DNA of 64,000 nt from Bacilli bacterium (GTDB lineage Bacteria; Bacillota_I; Bacilli_A; RFN20; CAG-826): NCBI GenBank assembly GCA_017651165.1, contig JAGCDH010000023.1, forward strand, positions 1-64,000, in the 5' to 3' direction. A program made the position numbers and the translations under genes. Under the pieces are notes generated by a model. The model had not been told where the DNA came from and searched no databases. It saw nothing but the letters and a program-made list of their open reading frames with translations. Below are positions 17,556 through 25,194 of the stretch, one piece after another; within the stretch, counting starts at the first letter, position 1; every line of letters begins with the position of its first letter.

Positions 17556-20147
17556 ATGAAATTCATGAAATCCCAAGACATTCGTAGAATGTGGTTAGAC
17601 TTCTTTGCGAGCAAAGGTCACCATGTTGAACCAGGTTCTTCTTTAATCCCAAAGAATGACCCAACTTTGCTATGGATCAACGCTGGTGTTGCCGCTTTAA
17701 AGAAATATTTTGATGGTAGTGAAATCCCTCCAAGTAGAAGAATCACTAATGCCCAAAAATGTATCAGAACTAACGATATTGAAAACGTTGGTGACGCTAC
17801 CCACTTAACATTCTTTGAAATGCTCGGTAACTTCTCCATTGGTGATTACTTCCGTAAAGAAGTTATTCCATGGGCTTGGGAAATGTTGACCAGTGAAAAA
17901 TGGTTTAATTTTCCAAAGGAAAAACTTTACGTTACCTATCATCCAGATGATTTAGAAACAAAGAAATGCTGGATGGATGCGGGTGTACCAGAAGACCATT
18001 TAATCATCAAAGAAGATAACTTCTGGGAAATCGGTGAAGGTCCATGTGGTCCAGATACCGAAATCCACTTTGACCGTGGTGAAAAGTTTGACCCAGAACA
18101 CATCGGTTTAAGACTCTTAATCGAAGATTTACCAAATTATAGATTCGTGGAAATTTGGAATATTGTCTTCTCCCAATTCAATAGTGAAATTGGTAAAAAG
18201 AGAAGTGAATATAAAGAACTTCCAAGCAAAAACATCGATACTGGTGCGGGTTTAGAAAGATTCGTCACTGTTATTCAAGGCACAGATACCTGCTACGAAA
18301 CAGACTTATTCTGGCCAATGATTGAAAAGACCGAAAAACTCGCAGGCAAGAAATACGCGGATAATATGCGCGCTTTTAGAGTGATCGCTGACCATATTAG
18401 AACCATCACCTTCGCTTTAGCGGATGGTGAAAGTTTCTCTAACGAAGGCCGTGGCTACGTTTTACGTAGACTCCTCAGAAGAGCGGTCCGTTATGGCAAA
18501 GTCTTAGGTGTGGAAAAACCATTCTTATTTGAACTTGTCGACGTCGTCGCTAATAACATGGAAGATTACTATCCATATTTACAAGGTAAGAAAGAATACG
18601 TCGCTAAAATCGTTAAAGCGGAAGAAGAAAAATTCATTAAGACACTCACCAATGGTGAAGCTTTGTTAATGAAACTTATCAAGGATAATAAAGCCGTCAG
18701 TGGTTCTGATGTCTTTAAATTATATGATACCTTTGGTTTCCCAAAAGAACTCACCTTAGAAATCTGTGAAGAACAAGGTATCAAAGTCGATCTCGAAGAA
18801 TTCGAAAAACTCATGAAAGAGCAAAGAGAAAGAGCGAGATTAGCCAGAGGTGATCAACAATCAATGAACAAACAAGCCATTGATTTAATGAACTGCAAAG
18901 TCGCTTCTAAGTTTAACTATAAGAGCGAACCAACTAAAGCCAAAGTTGTGGCCTTATTTAAAGATGGCAACGAAGTTGATGTTATAGATGATGAAGGCGA
19001 AGTCATCCTAGATGAAACCAACTTCTATGCTGAATCTGGTGGCCAAGTTGCGGATACTGGTGTCATGGAAAACGACAATATGTCTGCGAAAGTTGTTAAC
19101 GTTAGTAAAGCGCCTAATAAACAACACTTACATTCAGTAAAAGTGATGTTTGGCGAACTCAAAGTGGGTGATGAAGTCGTTGCTAAGATTGATGAGAATA
19201 GAAGAGCGTTAATCGCCCGCAATCACTCCTCGGTCCACTTACTCCAACAAGCCTTAACTGAAGTTTTAGGCGATCATATCGCTCAACACGGTTCCTATGT
19301 GACTGATGAATACTCACACTTTGACTTCAACCACTTCCAAAAAATGAGTGCGGAAGAAATCGCCGAAGTTGAAAGAAGAGTGAATAAATATATCTCTGAT
19401 GCCATAAGAGAAGAAACGTTTGTCCTTCCAATCGAAGAAGCGAAAAAAATGGGTGCGAAAGCCTTATTTGATGATAAATATGGCGATACCGTTAGAGTCG
19501 TCACCTTTGGTGATGTCAGTAAAGAATTCTGTGGTGGCACTCACGTGAGTAACACCTCTGATATCGGTGTCTTTGTGATTGAATATGAAGAATCAATCGC
19601 CGCAGGCATTAGAAGAATTCAAGCCAGAACCTCTTTTGGTGCGTACGAACTCTTAAAGAAGAGAGAAAACATTCTCAATCAATCCCGTGATTTATTAAGC
19701 ATAGGTTCCATCAATGATGTCCCAAGCAAGATTAAAGCTTTACAAAACGAAAAAGACGTTTTAAGAAAAGAAAACGAAGCTCTCAACCAAAGACTCGCTA
19801 ATGCGAATAGTGAAGGTTTAAAGAACGAATTTAAGGAAAAAGATGGCTTATTAGTCTTAACGAAGTTCTTAAAAGAACAAAAGCGTGACGCTTTATTAAA
19901 AATAGTGGACGCCCTCAAGGCCAATAAAGATAACTATCTCATCCTCTTAATCGGTGAAGAAAATGGTGGTTATCCACTCGTCTGTGCCGCTAGTAAAATC
20001 GCAAATGACAAAGGCTACCTCGCTGGTAAACTCGTCAAAGACGCTGCGATGTTATTAGGTGGTTCTGGTGGTGGCCGTCCAGATCTAGCTTCAGGTGCGG
20101 GCAAAGATATTTCTAAATTAGAAGGAGTTAAAAATCTTTTCAAATAA
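17556..20147 (+). CDS. alaS: Alanyl-tRNA synthetase
   Basis: An 863-residue class II synthetase charging tRNA-Ala. The catalytic core starts at MKFMKSQDIRRMWLDFF, with motif 2 around TNAQKCIRTNDIENVG. The editing domain has its zinc-binding HSSVH (about residue 558) and FCGGTH (about residue 658) motifs, so it should clear Ser- and Gly-tRNA-Ala. A coiled-coil and the C-Ala domain, with GGSGGGRPDLASGAG, close the protein. It starts behind TTTGGAGGAC and is controlled by the T-box immediately upstream. Confidence 0.97.
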   Translation: MKFMKSQDIRRMWLDFFASKGHHVEPGSSLIPKNDPTLLWINAGVAALKKYFDGSEIPPSRRITNAQKCIRTNDIENVGDATHLTFFEMLGNFSIGDYFRKEVIPWAWEMLTSEKWFNFPKEKLYVTYHPDDLETKKCWMDAGVPEDHLIIKEDNFWEIGEGPCGPDTEIHFDRGEKFDPEHIGLRLLIEDLPNYRFVEIWNIVFSQFNSEIGKKRSEYKELPSKNIDTGAGLERFVTVIQGTDTCYETDLFWPMIEKTEKLAGKKYADNMRAFRVIADHIRTITFALADGESFSNEGRGYVLRRLLRRAVRYGKVLGVEKPFLFELVDVVANNMEDYYPYLQGKKEYVAKIVKAEEEKFIKTLTNGEALLMKLIKDNKAVSGSDVFKLYDTFGFPKELTLEICEEQGIKVDLEEFEKLMKEQRERARLARGDQQSMNKQAIDLMNCKVASKFNYKSEPTKAKVVALFKDGNEVDVIDDEGEVILDETNFYAESGGQVADTGVMENDNMSAKVVNVSKAPNKQHLHSVKVMFGELKVGDEVVAKIDENRRALIARNHSSVHLLQQALTEVLGDHIAQHGSYVTDEYSHFDFNHFQKMSAEEIAEVERRVNKYISDAIREETFVLPIEEAKKMGAKALFDDKYGDTVRVVTFGDVSKEFCGGTHVSNTSDIGVFVIEYEESIAAGIRRIQARTSFGAYELLKKRENILNQSRDLLSIGSINDVPSKIKALQNEKDVLRKENEALNQRLANANSEGLKNEFKEKDGLLVLTKFLKEQKRDALLKIVDALKANKDNYLILLIGEENGGYPLVCAASKIANDKGYLAGKLVKDAAMLLGGSGGGRPDLASGAGKDISKLEGVKNLFK

Positions 20148-20199
20148 TCCGACAAAACTAGTAGCCTAATTTGTTTTATTAGTAGAAGAGGCTCATGGT

Positions 20200-20772
20200 A
20201 TGAAAAGAAATGTCAAAAATGTTTTAGCGGTTTTAGGAACAGCACTTTCCTTATCCGCATGTTCTAATAAAGTAGTGTTCTATCATAATGAACAGATTCC
20301 TATCTCTGAAAGAGATAAAATCTCATATAGTGATTTTAAAAGATTAGATTCTCATGCAGAGCTCATCTATGAAGATGGTTTTAAAAACGTTTACGCTACA
20401 TATGAAGAGGCAATGGCCTATAAGGCTATTTTAGAAGAGCATGAGGAAGAGGTTACTGACCAAGAAGGTGGTGGGACATTTGTCAATTACCAAGAAACCA
20501 TTTCTTTCTTTAATTCTTTAACTTCTTCGATGTTTGAGAATAAGAAACTTTTCGTGAGTGATTCTTGGATTGAAATGTCTTATAACCAAGATTCCTGTCG
20601 CTTGGAAGGTATTTACTTAAAAGATGATGTTCTTTATATCCATCGATACCGTGATTATATGAATAAAGCGATAAGCTACGCGATGTATCGTCAATGCTAC
20701 ACATTCTTTATCAATAAAAGCATTTCCTTTACTTCTTACGAGATTGAAACCACAGATTTGTTTAAATACTAA
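20200..20772 (+). CDS. Putative lipoprotein of unknown function
   Basis: A 190-residue protein with a lipoprotein signal (MKRNVKNVLAVLG, lipobox LSAC at about residues 18-21). The mature part is rich in Tyr, Glu and Ser, with no domain I recognise. It sits between alaS and ruvX, where Bacillus has a small cytoplasmic regulator (IreB), to which it bears no resemblance. AAGAGG lies 8-10 nt before the ATG; an earlier ATG at 20194 runs into TGA after two codons, so 20200 is the start. Confidence 0.7.
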   Translation: MKRNVKNVLAVLGTALSLSACSNKVVFYHNEQIPISERDKISYSDFKRLDSHAELIYEDGFKNVYATYEEAMAYKAILEEHEEEVTDQEGGGTFVNYQETISFFNSLTSSMFENKKLFVSDSWIEMSYNQDSCRLEGIYLKDDVLYIHRYRDYMNKAISYAMYRQCYTFFINKSISFTSYEIETTDLFKY

Positions 20773-20792
20773 CCTTTATTTCCCTTTTAGGG

Positions 20793-20801
20793 TAATATAA
20801 T
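20793..20801 (+). promoter_or_regulatory. Possible -10 element directly before ruvX
   Basis: The overlapping sequences TAATAT (20793-20798) and TATAAT (20796-20801) end 3-6 nt before the GTG start. If used, the ruvX mRNA would begin at or near its start codon. No convincing -35 box is visible. Confidence 0.45.
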
Positions 20802-20804
20802 AGC

Positions 20805-21230
20805 GTGGTTAAGAAATATTTAGGTCTAGATTTAGGAACAAAAACACTAGGAGTGGCTTATAACGACGCTCTCGGATTTGTCCATGGTCTTGAGACATTT
20901 AGATTTGATAAAAACCAATATATTGTCGCGAGAAAACACGTCATTGAATTAAGCGAAAAGATGATGATTAACGACATTGTCATTGGTATGCCTCTCCACT
21001 TAAGCGGAGAACAAAGTGAAATGAGTCAGAATGTCTTAAGATTCATTGAAGACTTGAAAAAAGAAAAACCAAGTCTCAACATCGAGACAATGGATGAAAG
21101 ATTATCGAGTGTCACAGCGAACAAAAGCATCTCTGAAAGAGGGATGAACCATCAGCAAAGAAAAGATAATGTCGATCGTATCGCCGCGTGTGTCATCCTC
21201 GATACGTATTTACGCATGAAAGGAATCTAA
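20805..21230 (+). CDS. ruvX: RuvX/YqgF family pre-16S rRNA nuclease
   Basis: A 141-residue RNase H-fold nuclease of the YqgF family, which matures the 16S rRNA 5' end (earlier called a Holliday junction resolvase). Metal-binding motifs are visible: LGLDLGTKTLGVA at the start, GMPLHLSG, MDERLSS in the middle and the final acidic residue in DNVDRIAACVIL. GTG 20805 is the only sensible start, since the family begins one or two residues before the catalytic LGLDLG strand; there is no Shine-Dalgarno. It is followed by the DUF1292 gene, as in Bacillus. Confidence 0.93.
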   Translation: MVKKYLGLDLGTKTLGVAYNDALGFVHGLETFRFDKNQYIVARKHVIELSEKMMINDIVIGMPLHLSGEQSEMSQNVLRFIEDLKKEKPSLNIETMDERLSSVTANKSISERGMNHQQRKDNVDRIAACVILDTYLRMKGI

Positions 21231-21232
21231 TT

Positions 21233-21508
21233 ATGGAAATCAAAAATGAAAATCAAATGGTCGTTACCGATGCTAAAGGTAAAGAACACTTAATGGAAAT
21301 TCTCTTCACTTATGAAAACGAAGAAAGAAAAACTTCCTATGTTTTTTTCTATGACACAGAAGATCCAGAACAAGAAGTTATCGTCATGCGTTATTTAGAA
21401 AGTGGTGAACTTGAACCAATCGAAGACGATGAAGAATACGACGAAGTCGAGGAAGTCTTTAATGCCTGGCAAGATGATCCAAAAATCCAGGAATTAAAGA
21501 ATAATTAA
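21233..21508 (+). CDS. DUF1292 family protein (YrzB-like)
   Basis: A 91-residue, very acidic protein with a beta-rich DUF1292 core (VVTDAKGKEHLMEILFTYE, then TSYVFFY and EVIVMRYLESGELEPI) and a Glu/Asp tail. The cellular role of DUF1292 proteins is unknown. Its location after ruvX is conserved in Bacilli, which supports the family call. ATG 21233 follows AAAGGA with normal spacing and lies 2 nt after ruvX, so both are on one mRNA. Confidence 0.88.
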   Translation: MEIKNENQMVVTDAKGKEHLMEILFTYENEERKTSYVFFYDTEDPEQEVIVMRYLESGELEPIEDDEEYDEVEEVFNAWQDDPKIQELKNN

Positions 21509-21514
21509 TAAATA

Positions 21515-21544
21515 TTGGTATTATTCAAACGATATTGATATAAT
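21515..21544 (+). promoter_or_regulatory. greA promoter
   Basis: TTGGTA (21515-21520), an 18-nt spacer and TATAAT (21539-21544), followed by a 27-nt gap with GAGG before the ATG. Confidence 0.65.
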
Positions 21545-21571
21545 ATCGCTTGCAGAAATGAGGTAATTAAG

Positions 21572-22045
21572 ATGGCAGACAAACAAAAACTTACCAAAGC
21601 TGGTTATAAGAAATTACAAGAAGAATTAAAATATTTAGTCGATGAAGCAAGAGAAGAAGTTAAAAGACAATTAGCTGAAGCTCGTGCCCAAGGTGACTTA
21701 TCTGAAAACGCTGACTACGATGCGGCAAGAGGCAAACAAGCTGAAGTCGAAGGTCGTATTAAAGAAATTGAAAACATCTTAGCGAACGCCGAAATCATCG
21801 AAGAAGGCAAAGCCTCCACGAAGAAAGTCGGTTTAGGTTCCACAGTGACCATTAAGTTTGTGGATAACGGCAAAGAGGTTTCCTACATGATCGTTGGTAC
21901 AGTTGAATCCGATCCAGTCAATGGCAAGATTTCCAACTCCTGCCCATTAGGTGAAGCCCTTGTCGGTAAGACCGTTGGCGATATCGTCGAAGTCAAAGCC
22001 ATTAAGACCTACAAAGTGGAAATCGTCAAGATTGAAATTAAGTAG
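21572..22045 (+). CDS. greA: Transcription elongation factor GreA
   Basis: A 157-residue factor that inserts a coiled coil into the RNA polymerase secondary channel and rescues backtracked complexes by transcript cleavage. The N-terminal coiled coil contains LAEARAQGDLSENADYDAA with the catalytic acidic tip (Asp-Leu-Ser-Glu), and the C-terminal FKBP-like domain includes NGKISNSCPLGEALVGK. Full length, with its own promoter and a strong terminator. Confidence 0.96.
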   Translation: MADKQKLTKAGYKKLQEELKYLVDEAREEVKRQLAEARAQGDLSENADYDAARGKQAEVEGRIKEIENILANAEIIEEGKASTKKVGLGSTVTIKFVDNGKEVSYMIVGTVESDPVNGKISNSCPLGEALVGKTVGDIVEVKAIKTYKVEIVKIEIK

Positions 22046-22063
22046 TCAAAAACAGAATTAAAC

Positions 22064-22095
22064 ACCTCCTTATCAATGAATAGGGAGGTTTTTTG
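22064..22095 (+). terminator. Strong terminator after greA
   Basis: A 10-bp stem (22064-22073 with 22080-22089, one G-U pair), 6-nt loop and a T run. It isolates greA from the comEA element downstream. Confidence 0.9.
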
Positions 22096-22115
22096 TTGCC
22101 TTTCTCCTAAAAAGC

Positions 22116-22216
22116 CAAAAATTTTTAATTCATAGAATTAAGAAAAAAAGTTTCTCAAAAAATGCAAGTTTTTTGGACAAATTTCAATTTCCTTGTCTAT
22201 TGGTTAAGTAAGGAGG
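22116..22216 (+). repeat. Conserved upstream element, copy A (before comEA)
   Basis: First copy of an approximately 100-bp block also present at 45524-45627. It has a CAAAAATTTTT tract, a perfect palindrome TTAATTC-ATA-GAATTAA (22125-22141), a 19-nt variable part, then a 50-nt segment (22161-22210) that differs from copy B only at 22193-22194. Within it TTGGAC (22173-22178) and TCTATT (22196-22201) are 17 nt apart and could be a promoter for a start at about 22208, just before AAGGAGG. The same segment can be read as a short peptide from ATG 22162 that stops at the comEA start codon. Confidence 0.85.
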
Positions 22217-22223
22217 CTTTTTT

Positions 22224-22760
22224 ATGATAAAGATCTTAATCGGTGTTGTCGTGGCTGCTTTTGTGGTCATTATGGGTTTCATGATTATCGACCCAGATTT
22301 AAGCGGCAACAAAAACAACTCAATTGTCGAAATGGTCGACAATTCTGGCAATAAGTACACCATTGAAGGGGAAGTTAAAAAAGCTGGTACATATGTCCTT
22401 ACGGATAACATTACCATGCTTGATTTGATTTCCGCCGCCGGTGGAACAAGCGCCAATGCAGATGACCTAGCGTATTTTGATGAAGCACCATTAAAGAGTG
22501 GTTCTTCATATTACATCGCATGTAAATACGACGAGACAGATATCTGCTCCAAAAACGAAATCACTAAGGTCAACATCAATGAAGATGATGCGGCGACTTT
22601 GATGACAGTCAACGGCATTACCACATCCATTGCGAGTTCTATTGTTTCGTATCGAACTGAAAACGGCATCTTTGATACCGTGGAAGAACTCATGGAAGTT
22701 TATGGTATCGGCAATGCGACCTATCACAAAATCCGTAACTACGTCATTTTGCATTCGTGA
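22224..22760 (+). CDS. comEA: ComEA-like DNA receptor for competence
   Basis: A 178-residue membrane-anchored DNA-binding protein that captures double-stranded DNA outside the membrane during natural transformation. It has one N-terminal transmembrane helix (about residues 4-24), an SLBB domain (YTIEGEVKKAGTYVL... about 45-100) and a C-terminal helix-hairpin-helix pair (VNINEDDAATLMTVNGI, EELMEVYGIG). It starts 7 nt after AAGGAGG. Its stop overlaps the comEC start by 4 nt (GTGA). The conserved element before it is shared with the C39 peptidase gene at 45635. Confidence 0.92.
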   Translation: MIKILIGVVVAAFVVIMGFMIIDPDLSGNKNNSIVEMVDNSGNKYTIEGEVKKAGTYVLTDNITMLDLISAAGGTSANADDLAYFDEAPLKSGSSYYIACKYDETDICSKNEITKVNINEDDAATLMTVNGITTSIASSIVSYRTENGIFDTVEELMEVYGIGNATYHKIRNYVILHS

Positions 22761-24766
22761 TTCTCTTATTAATCTTTCTTTCTTGTTGGTTAGGTTTGGC
22801 TTTGTCTAGCGCTTATTTAGCGCTGTCGATAGTGGCGGTAGTCTTTCTCCTCTTTGTCTTGAAAAGATTCAAAGTCAAAACGTTTATTCTTTGTGCAACC
22901 TTTTTCACTTTAAGTTTCCCTATCTCTTTTATCCATTTATCGTTCAATCACACGCTTTTCAAAGGCTTTGTCTATCAATGCAAGGAAAACTATTTTCTCT
23001 TTAACAGTGGAGGGGAAAGACTATACGTCAAATGTCAAAACCACACCTATGATATTGGTGATTATTTATCAATAGAAGGCAAAAAAGAAGATTTATCTTT
23101 TACGAGAATCGAATCATCATTTGATTTTGAAGATTATCTTCATAAACGTGGTGTTTTTAAATCACTGGTGATTAAAAGCGTCACAGTGAAATTTCATAAT
23201 CCTATTCGCATCCATAGTCGAAGAGAAAAACTCTTAGCAAATTTTAATAACGAGACAAGAAGCATCATCGGAGCGATTCTATTTTCTGAGAGTGATGATA
23301 GTGAGCTAAACACTAATATTAGAAACTTACACTTAGCGAGATTCTTATCTGCAAGTGGTATCTTCATACACGTGTTTTTTCTCTTTTTCAGTCATTTCCT
23401 TTCTAGATATATGAAGGATAAATATTCCGAATTGATATCGATCGGAATACTAAGTTTCTATGTCATCTTCACTTTCCCGAGATTTAGCGTCATGAAGGTG
23501 ATGCTCTTTCTTATTATTAAATGGATAAATACTTATGTTTTAAATAAGAAGTTTTCCTACCTAACGTTATTATCAGGTTTAGGATTATTTTGCTTGCTTT
23601 TAAATCCATATTTAGCGAGACAAGATAGCTTTATACTCGGATTTTTGATTCCACTTATTAGTTACTTAACCCGCTATATCTTTAGAAAACATAAGATCAA
23701 GCGTTGGTTTACAAAATACTTAATTATCTATCTCTTTTTCATACCTTTTGAAATATCCTATTACAATAAAATTGTAATTTTATCATTGCCATTGCAGATT
23801 TTGTTGACGCCATTATTTATGCTAATTGCGGTTATTTCATTATTATGTTTCTTTTATGTACCGCTTTATCCAGTTGTTACATTTTTAGTTAATATCTTAA
23901 AAGGGATAACTGGCTTTTTATCGCCATTATCTTTTGGGATTAATATGCCCACTTTTAATCAGATACTGATGGTGATATATTTCTCTATTTATTTATTGTG
24001 GCTGATTTATCTATCGAAAGGTTTTGTACCAATCCATAGATTCTTATTAACCGCGATGACTAGCCTATTAGTTCTCTATGCATTACCTATTAAAAATACA
24101 ATATCAAATGAGGTTAACTTTATTAATGTCGGTCAAGGCGATTGTACACTCATTAGAAATCACAATAAAGTAGTGCTTATTGATACAGGCGGGCTTACAT
24201 ATATGGACGTCGCTAATGACTCGTTAGTGCCGTTTCTCAGGAAGAAAAGAATCTATAAAATCGACGCTGTGATAATTACTCATTATGATTACGACCATTA
24301 TGGAGCGCTTTCCTCATTAGCGAAGTCCTATCCTGTCAAATCAGTTTATGACTATAACAGTGTTTTCCCGGTTACTATTGGTAACCTGACTTTTAATAAC
24401 TATAACTATTACGCTAATACGAGCGAAGAGAACGATAAATCATTAGTGATTAGTTTTACTAATTGTAAGAAAGATTTCGTCATTATGGGTGACGCTCCTA
24501 GTTATATAGAAAAAGAAATCATCAAGCATGTAGATAGTATCAAATGCGATGTCTTAAAAGTGGGCCATCATGGATCAAATACATCTACATCAGAAGAATG
24601 GCTCAAATATCTATCACCAAGCGAGGCTATTGTTTCATGCGGCAAAAACAATAAATTTGGTCACCCAAATAAAGAGGTCGTGTCTTTATTAAATAAATAC
24701 AAAATCAAAATACATCGTACTGATTTAGAGGGGACAATTGTTTATAAACAATTATTCAGTATTTAA
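22757..24766 (+). CDS. comEC: ComEC DNA uptake channel
   Basis: A 669-residue polytopic protein that passes single-stranded DNA across the membrane. After an N-terminal OB-like extracellular segment comes the Competence domain with many hydrophobic helices (about residues 160-450), then a C-terminal metallo-beta-lactamase domain (VNFINVGQGDCTLI, THYDYDHYGA, KVGHHGSNTSTS), which may be the nuclease that degrades the non-transported strand. The metal-binding motif looks complete. The GTG start overlaps the comEA stop by 4 nt, so translation is coupled. Intact comEA and comEC argue for functional DNA uptake. Confidence 0.94.
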   Translation: MILLLIFLSCWLGLALSSAYLALSIVAVVFLLFVLKRFKVKTFILCATFFTLSFPISFIHLSFNHTLFKGFVYQCKENYFLFNSGGERLYVKCQNHTYDIGDYLSIEGKKEDLSFTRIESSFDFEDYLHKRGVFKSLVIKSVTVKFHNPIRIHSRREKLLANFNNETRSIIGAILFSESDDSELNTNIRNLHLARFLSASGIFIHVFFLFFSHFLSRYMKDKYSELISIGILSFYVIFTFPRFSVMKVMLFLIIKWINTYVLNKKFSYLTLLSGLGLFCLLLNPYLARQDSFILGFLIPLISYLTRYIFRKHKIKRWFTKYLIIYLFFIPFEISYYNKIVILSLPLQILLTPLFMLIAVISLLCFFYVPLYPVVTFLVNILKGITGFLSPLSFGINMPTFNQILMVIYFSIYLLWLIYLSKGFVPIHRFLLTAMTSLLVLYALPIKNTISNEVNFINVGQGDCTLIRNHNKVVLIDTGGLTYMDVANDSLVPFLRKKRIYKIDAVIITHYDYDHYGALSSLAKSYPVKSVYDYNSVFPVTIGNLTFNNYNYYANTSEENDKSLVISFTNCKKDFVIMGDAPSYIEKEIIKHVDSIKCDVLKVGHHGSNTSTSEEWLKYLSPSEAIVSCGKNNKFGHPNKEVVSLLNKYKIKIHRTDLEGTIVYKQLFSI

Positions 24767-24776
24767 GGAGTTACTT

Positions 24777-25073
24777 ATGGCTTTTAGAATTTATAAGAAC
24801 AAGATTACTGGTCACGCTTCAGTTTCCATAAAGCAAAGAGACAAAAAACGATGGTATAACTTGCCAATGTCGCACAAAAAACCGAATGATTCTTATTTAA
24901 AAGTGAATGACCCACATCCAAGAACAGACAAAAAGGCTCATAGTTATATTCGAAAATATGTTCGAAAAGATAAAACAGGAGCTAGAGATTTTGAATATAA
25001 GAATTATAAATTTAGTCCTAAGTCCGAAAAGAAGATCAAAAACTATTTAAAAACAAGGTTTAAAAAAAGATGA
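24777..25073 (+). CDS. Small basic protein of unknown function in the com operon
   Basis: A 98-residue, Lys/Arg-rich protein starting behind TTAAGGAG, 10 nt after comEC. About a third of its residues are basic and there is no membrane segment or cysteine. Motifs such as ITGHASVSI, LPMSHKKP and SYIRKYVRKD are spread along it. I have a vague impression of similar short proteins in clostridial genomes but no function. The charge suggests nucleic-acid binding and its position suggests a link with comEA-comEC; both are inference. Confidence 0.6.
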   Translation: MAFRIYKNKITGHASVSIKQRDKKRWYNLPMSHKKPNDSYLKVNDPHPRTDKKAHSYIRKYVRKDKTGARDFEYKNYKFSPKSEKKIKNYLKTRFKKR

Positions 25074-25112
25074 TGTCAAGCACATCAAGGTGCTCAATAA
25101 AGCTACATCATC
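25069..25112 (+). other. Nested hairpin after the com operon
   Basis: An 8-bp outer stem (GATGATGT at 25069-25076 with ACATCATC at 25105-25112) encloses a 5-bp hairpin (AGCAC / GTGCT, 25079-25094). The outer stem begins over the stop codon of the preceding gene. It is followed by AT-rich sequence without a long T run, so it may be a weak terminator or an RNA end-protecting structure. Confidence 0.5.
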
Positions 25113-25182
25113 TCTTAATATAAAACACTATTTTCGCATTCAAGTCAATAAAAATAGGTGTGATTATTGGCGATAATTATTT

Positions 25183-25188
25183 TATAAT
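25183..25188 (+). promoter_or_regulatory. -10 box giving a leaderless holA mRNA
   Basis: Perfect TATAAT ends 6 nt before the holA ATG, which places the expected transcription start on the A of the start codon. No Shine-Dalgarno precedes the gene. The -35 region is not obvious. Confidence 0.6.
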
Positions 25189-25194
25189 AATTCC

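Noticed and set aside
22224-22760. UGA as tryptophan codon (mycoplasma code)
   Set aside because: comEA, ybeY, cdd and the gene at 24777 end in TGA at sensible places followed by new starts, and Trp is always TGG.
24777-25112. Type III toxin-antitoxin system (protein plus structured RNA)
   Set aside because: The RNA structure lies downstream, there are no tandem RNA repeats, and the protein does not resemble ToxN.
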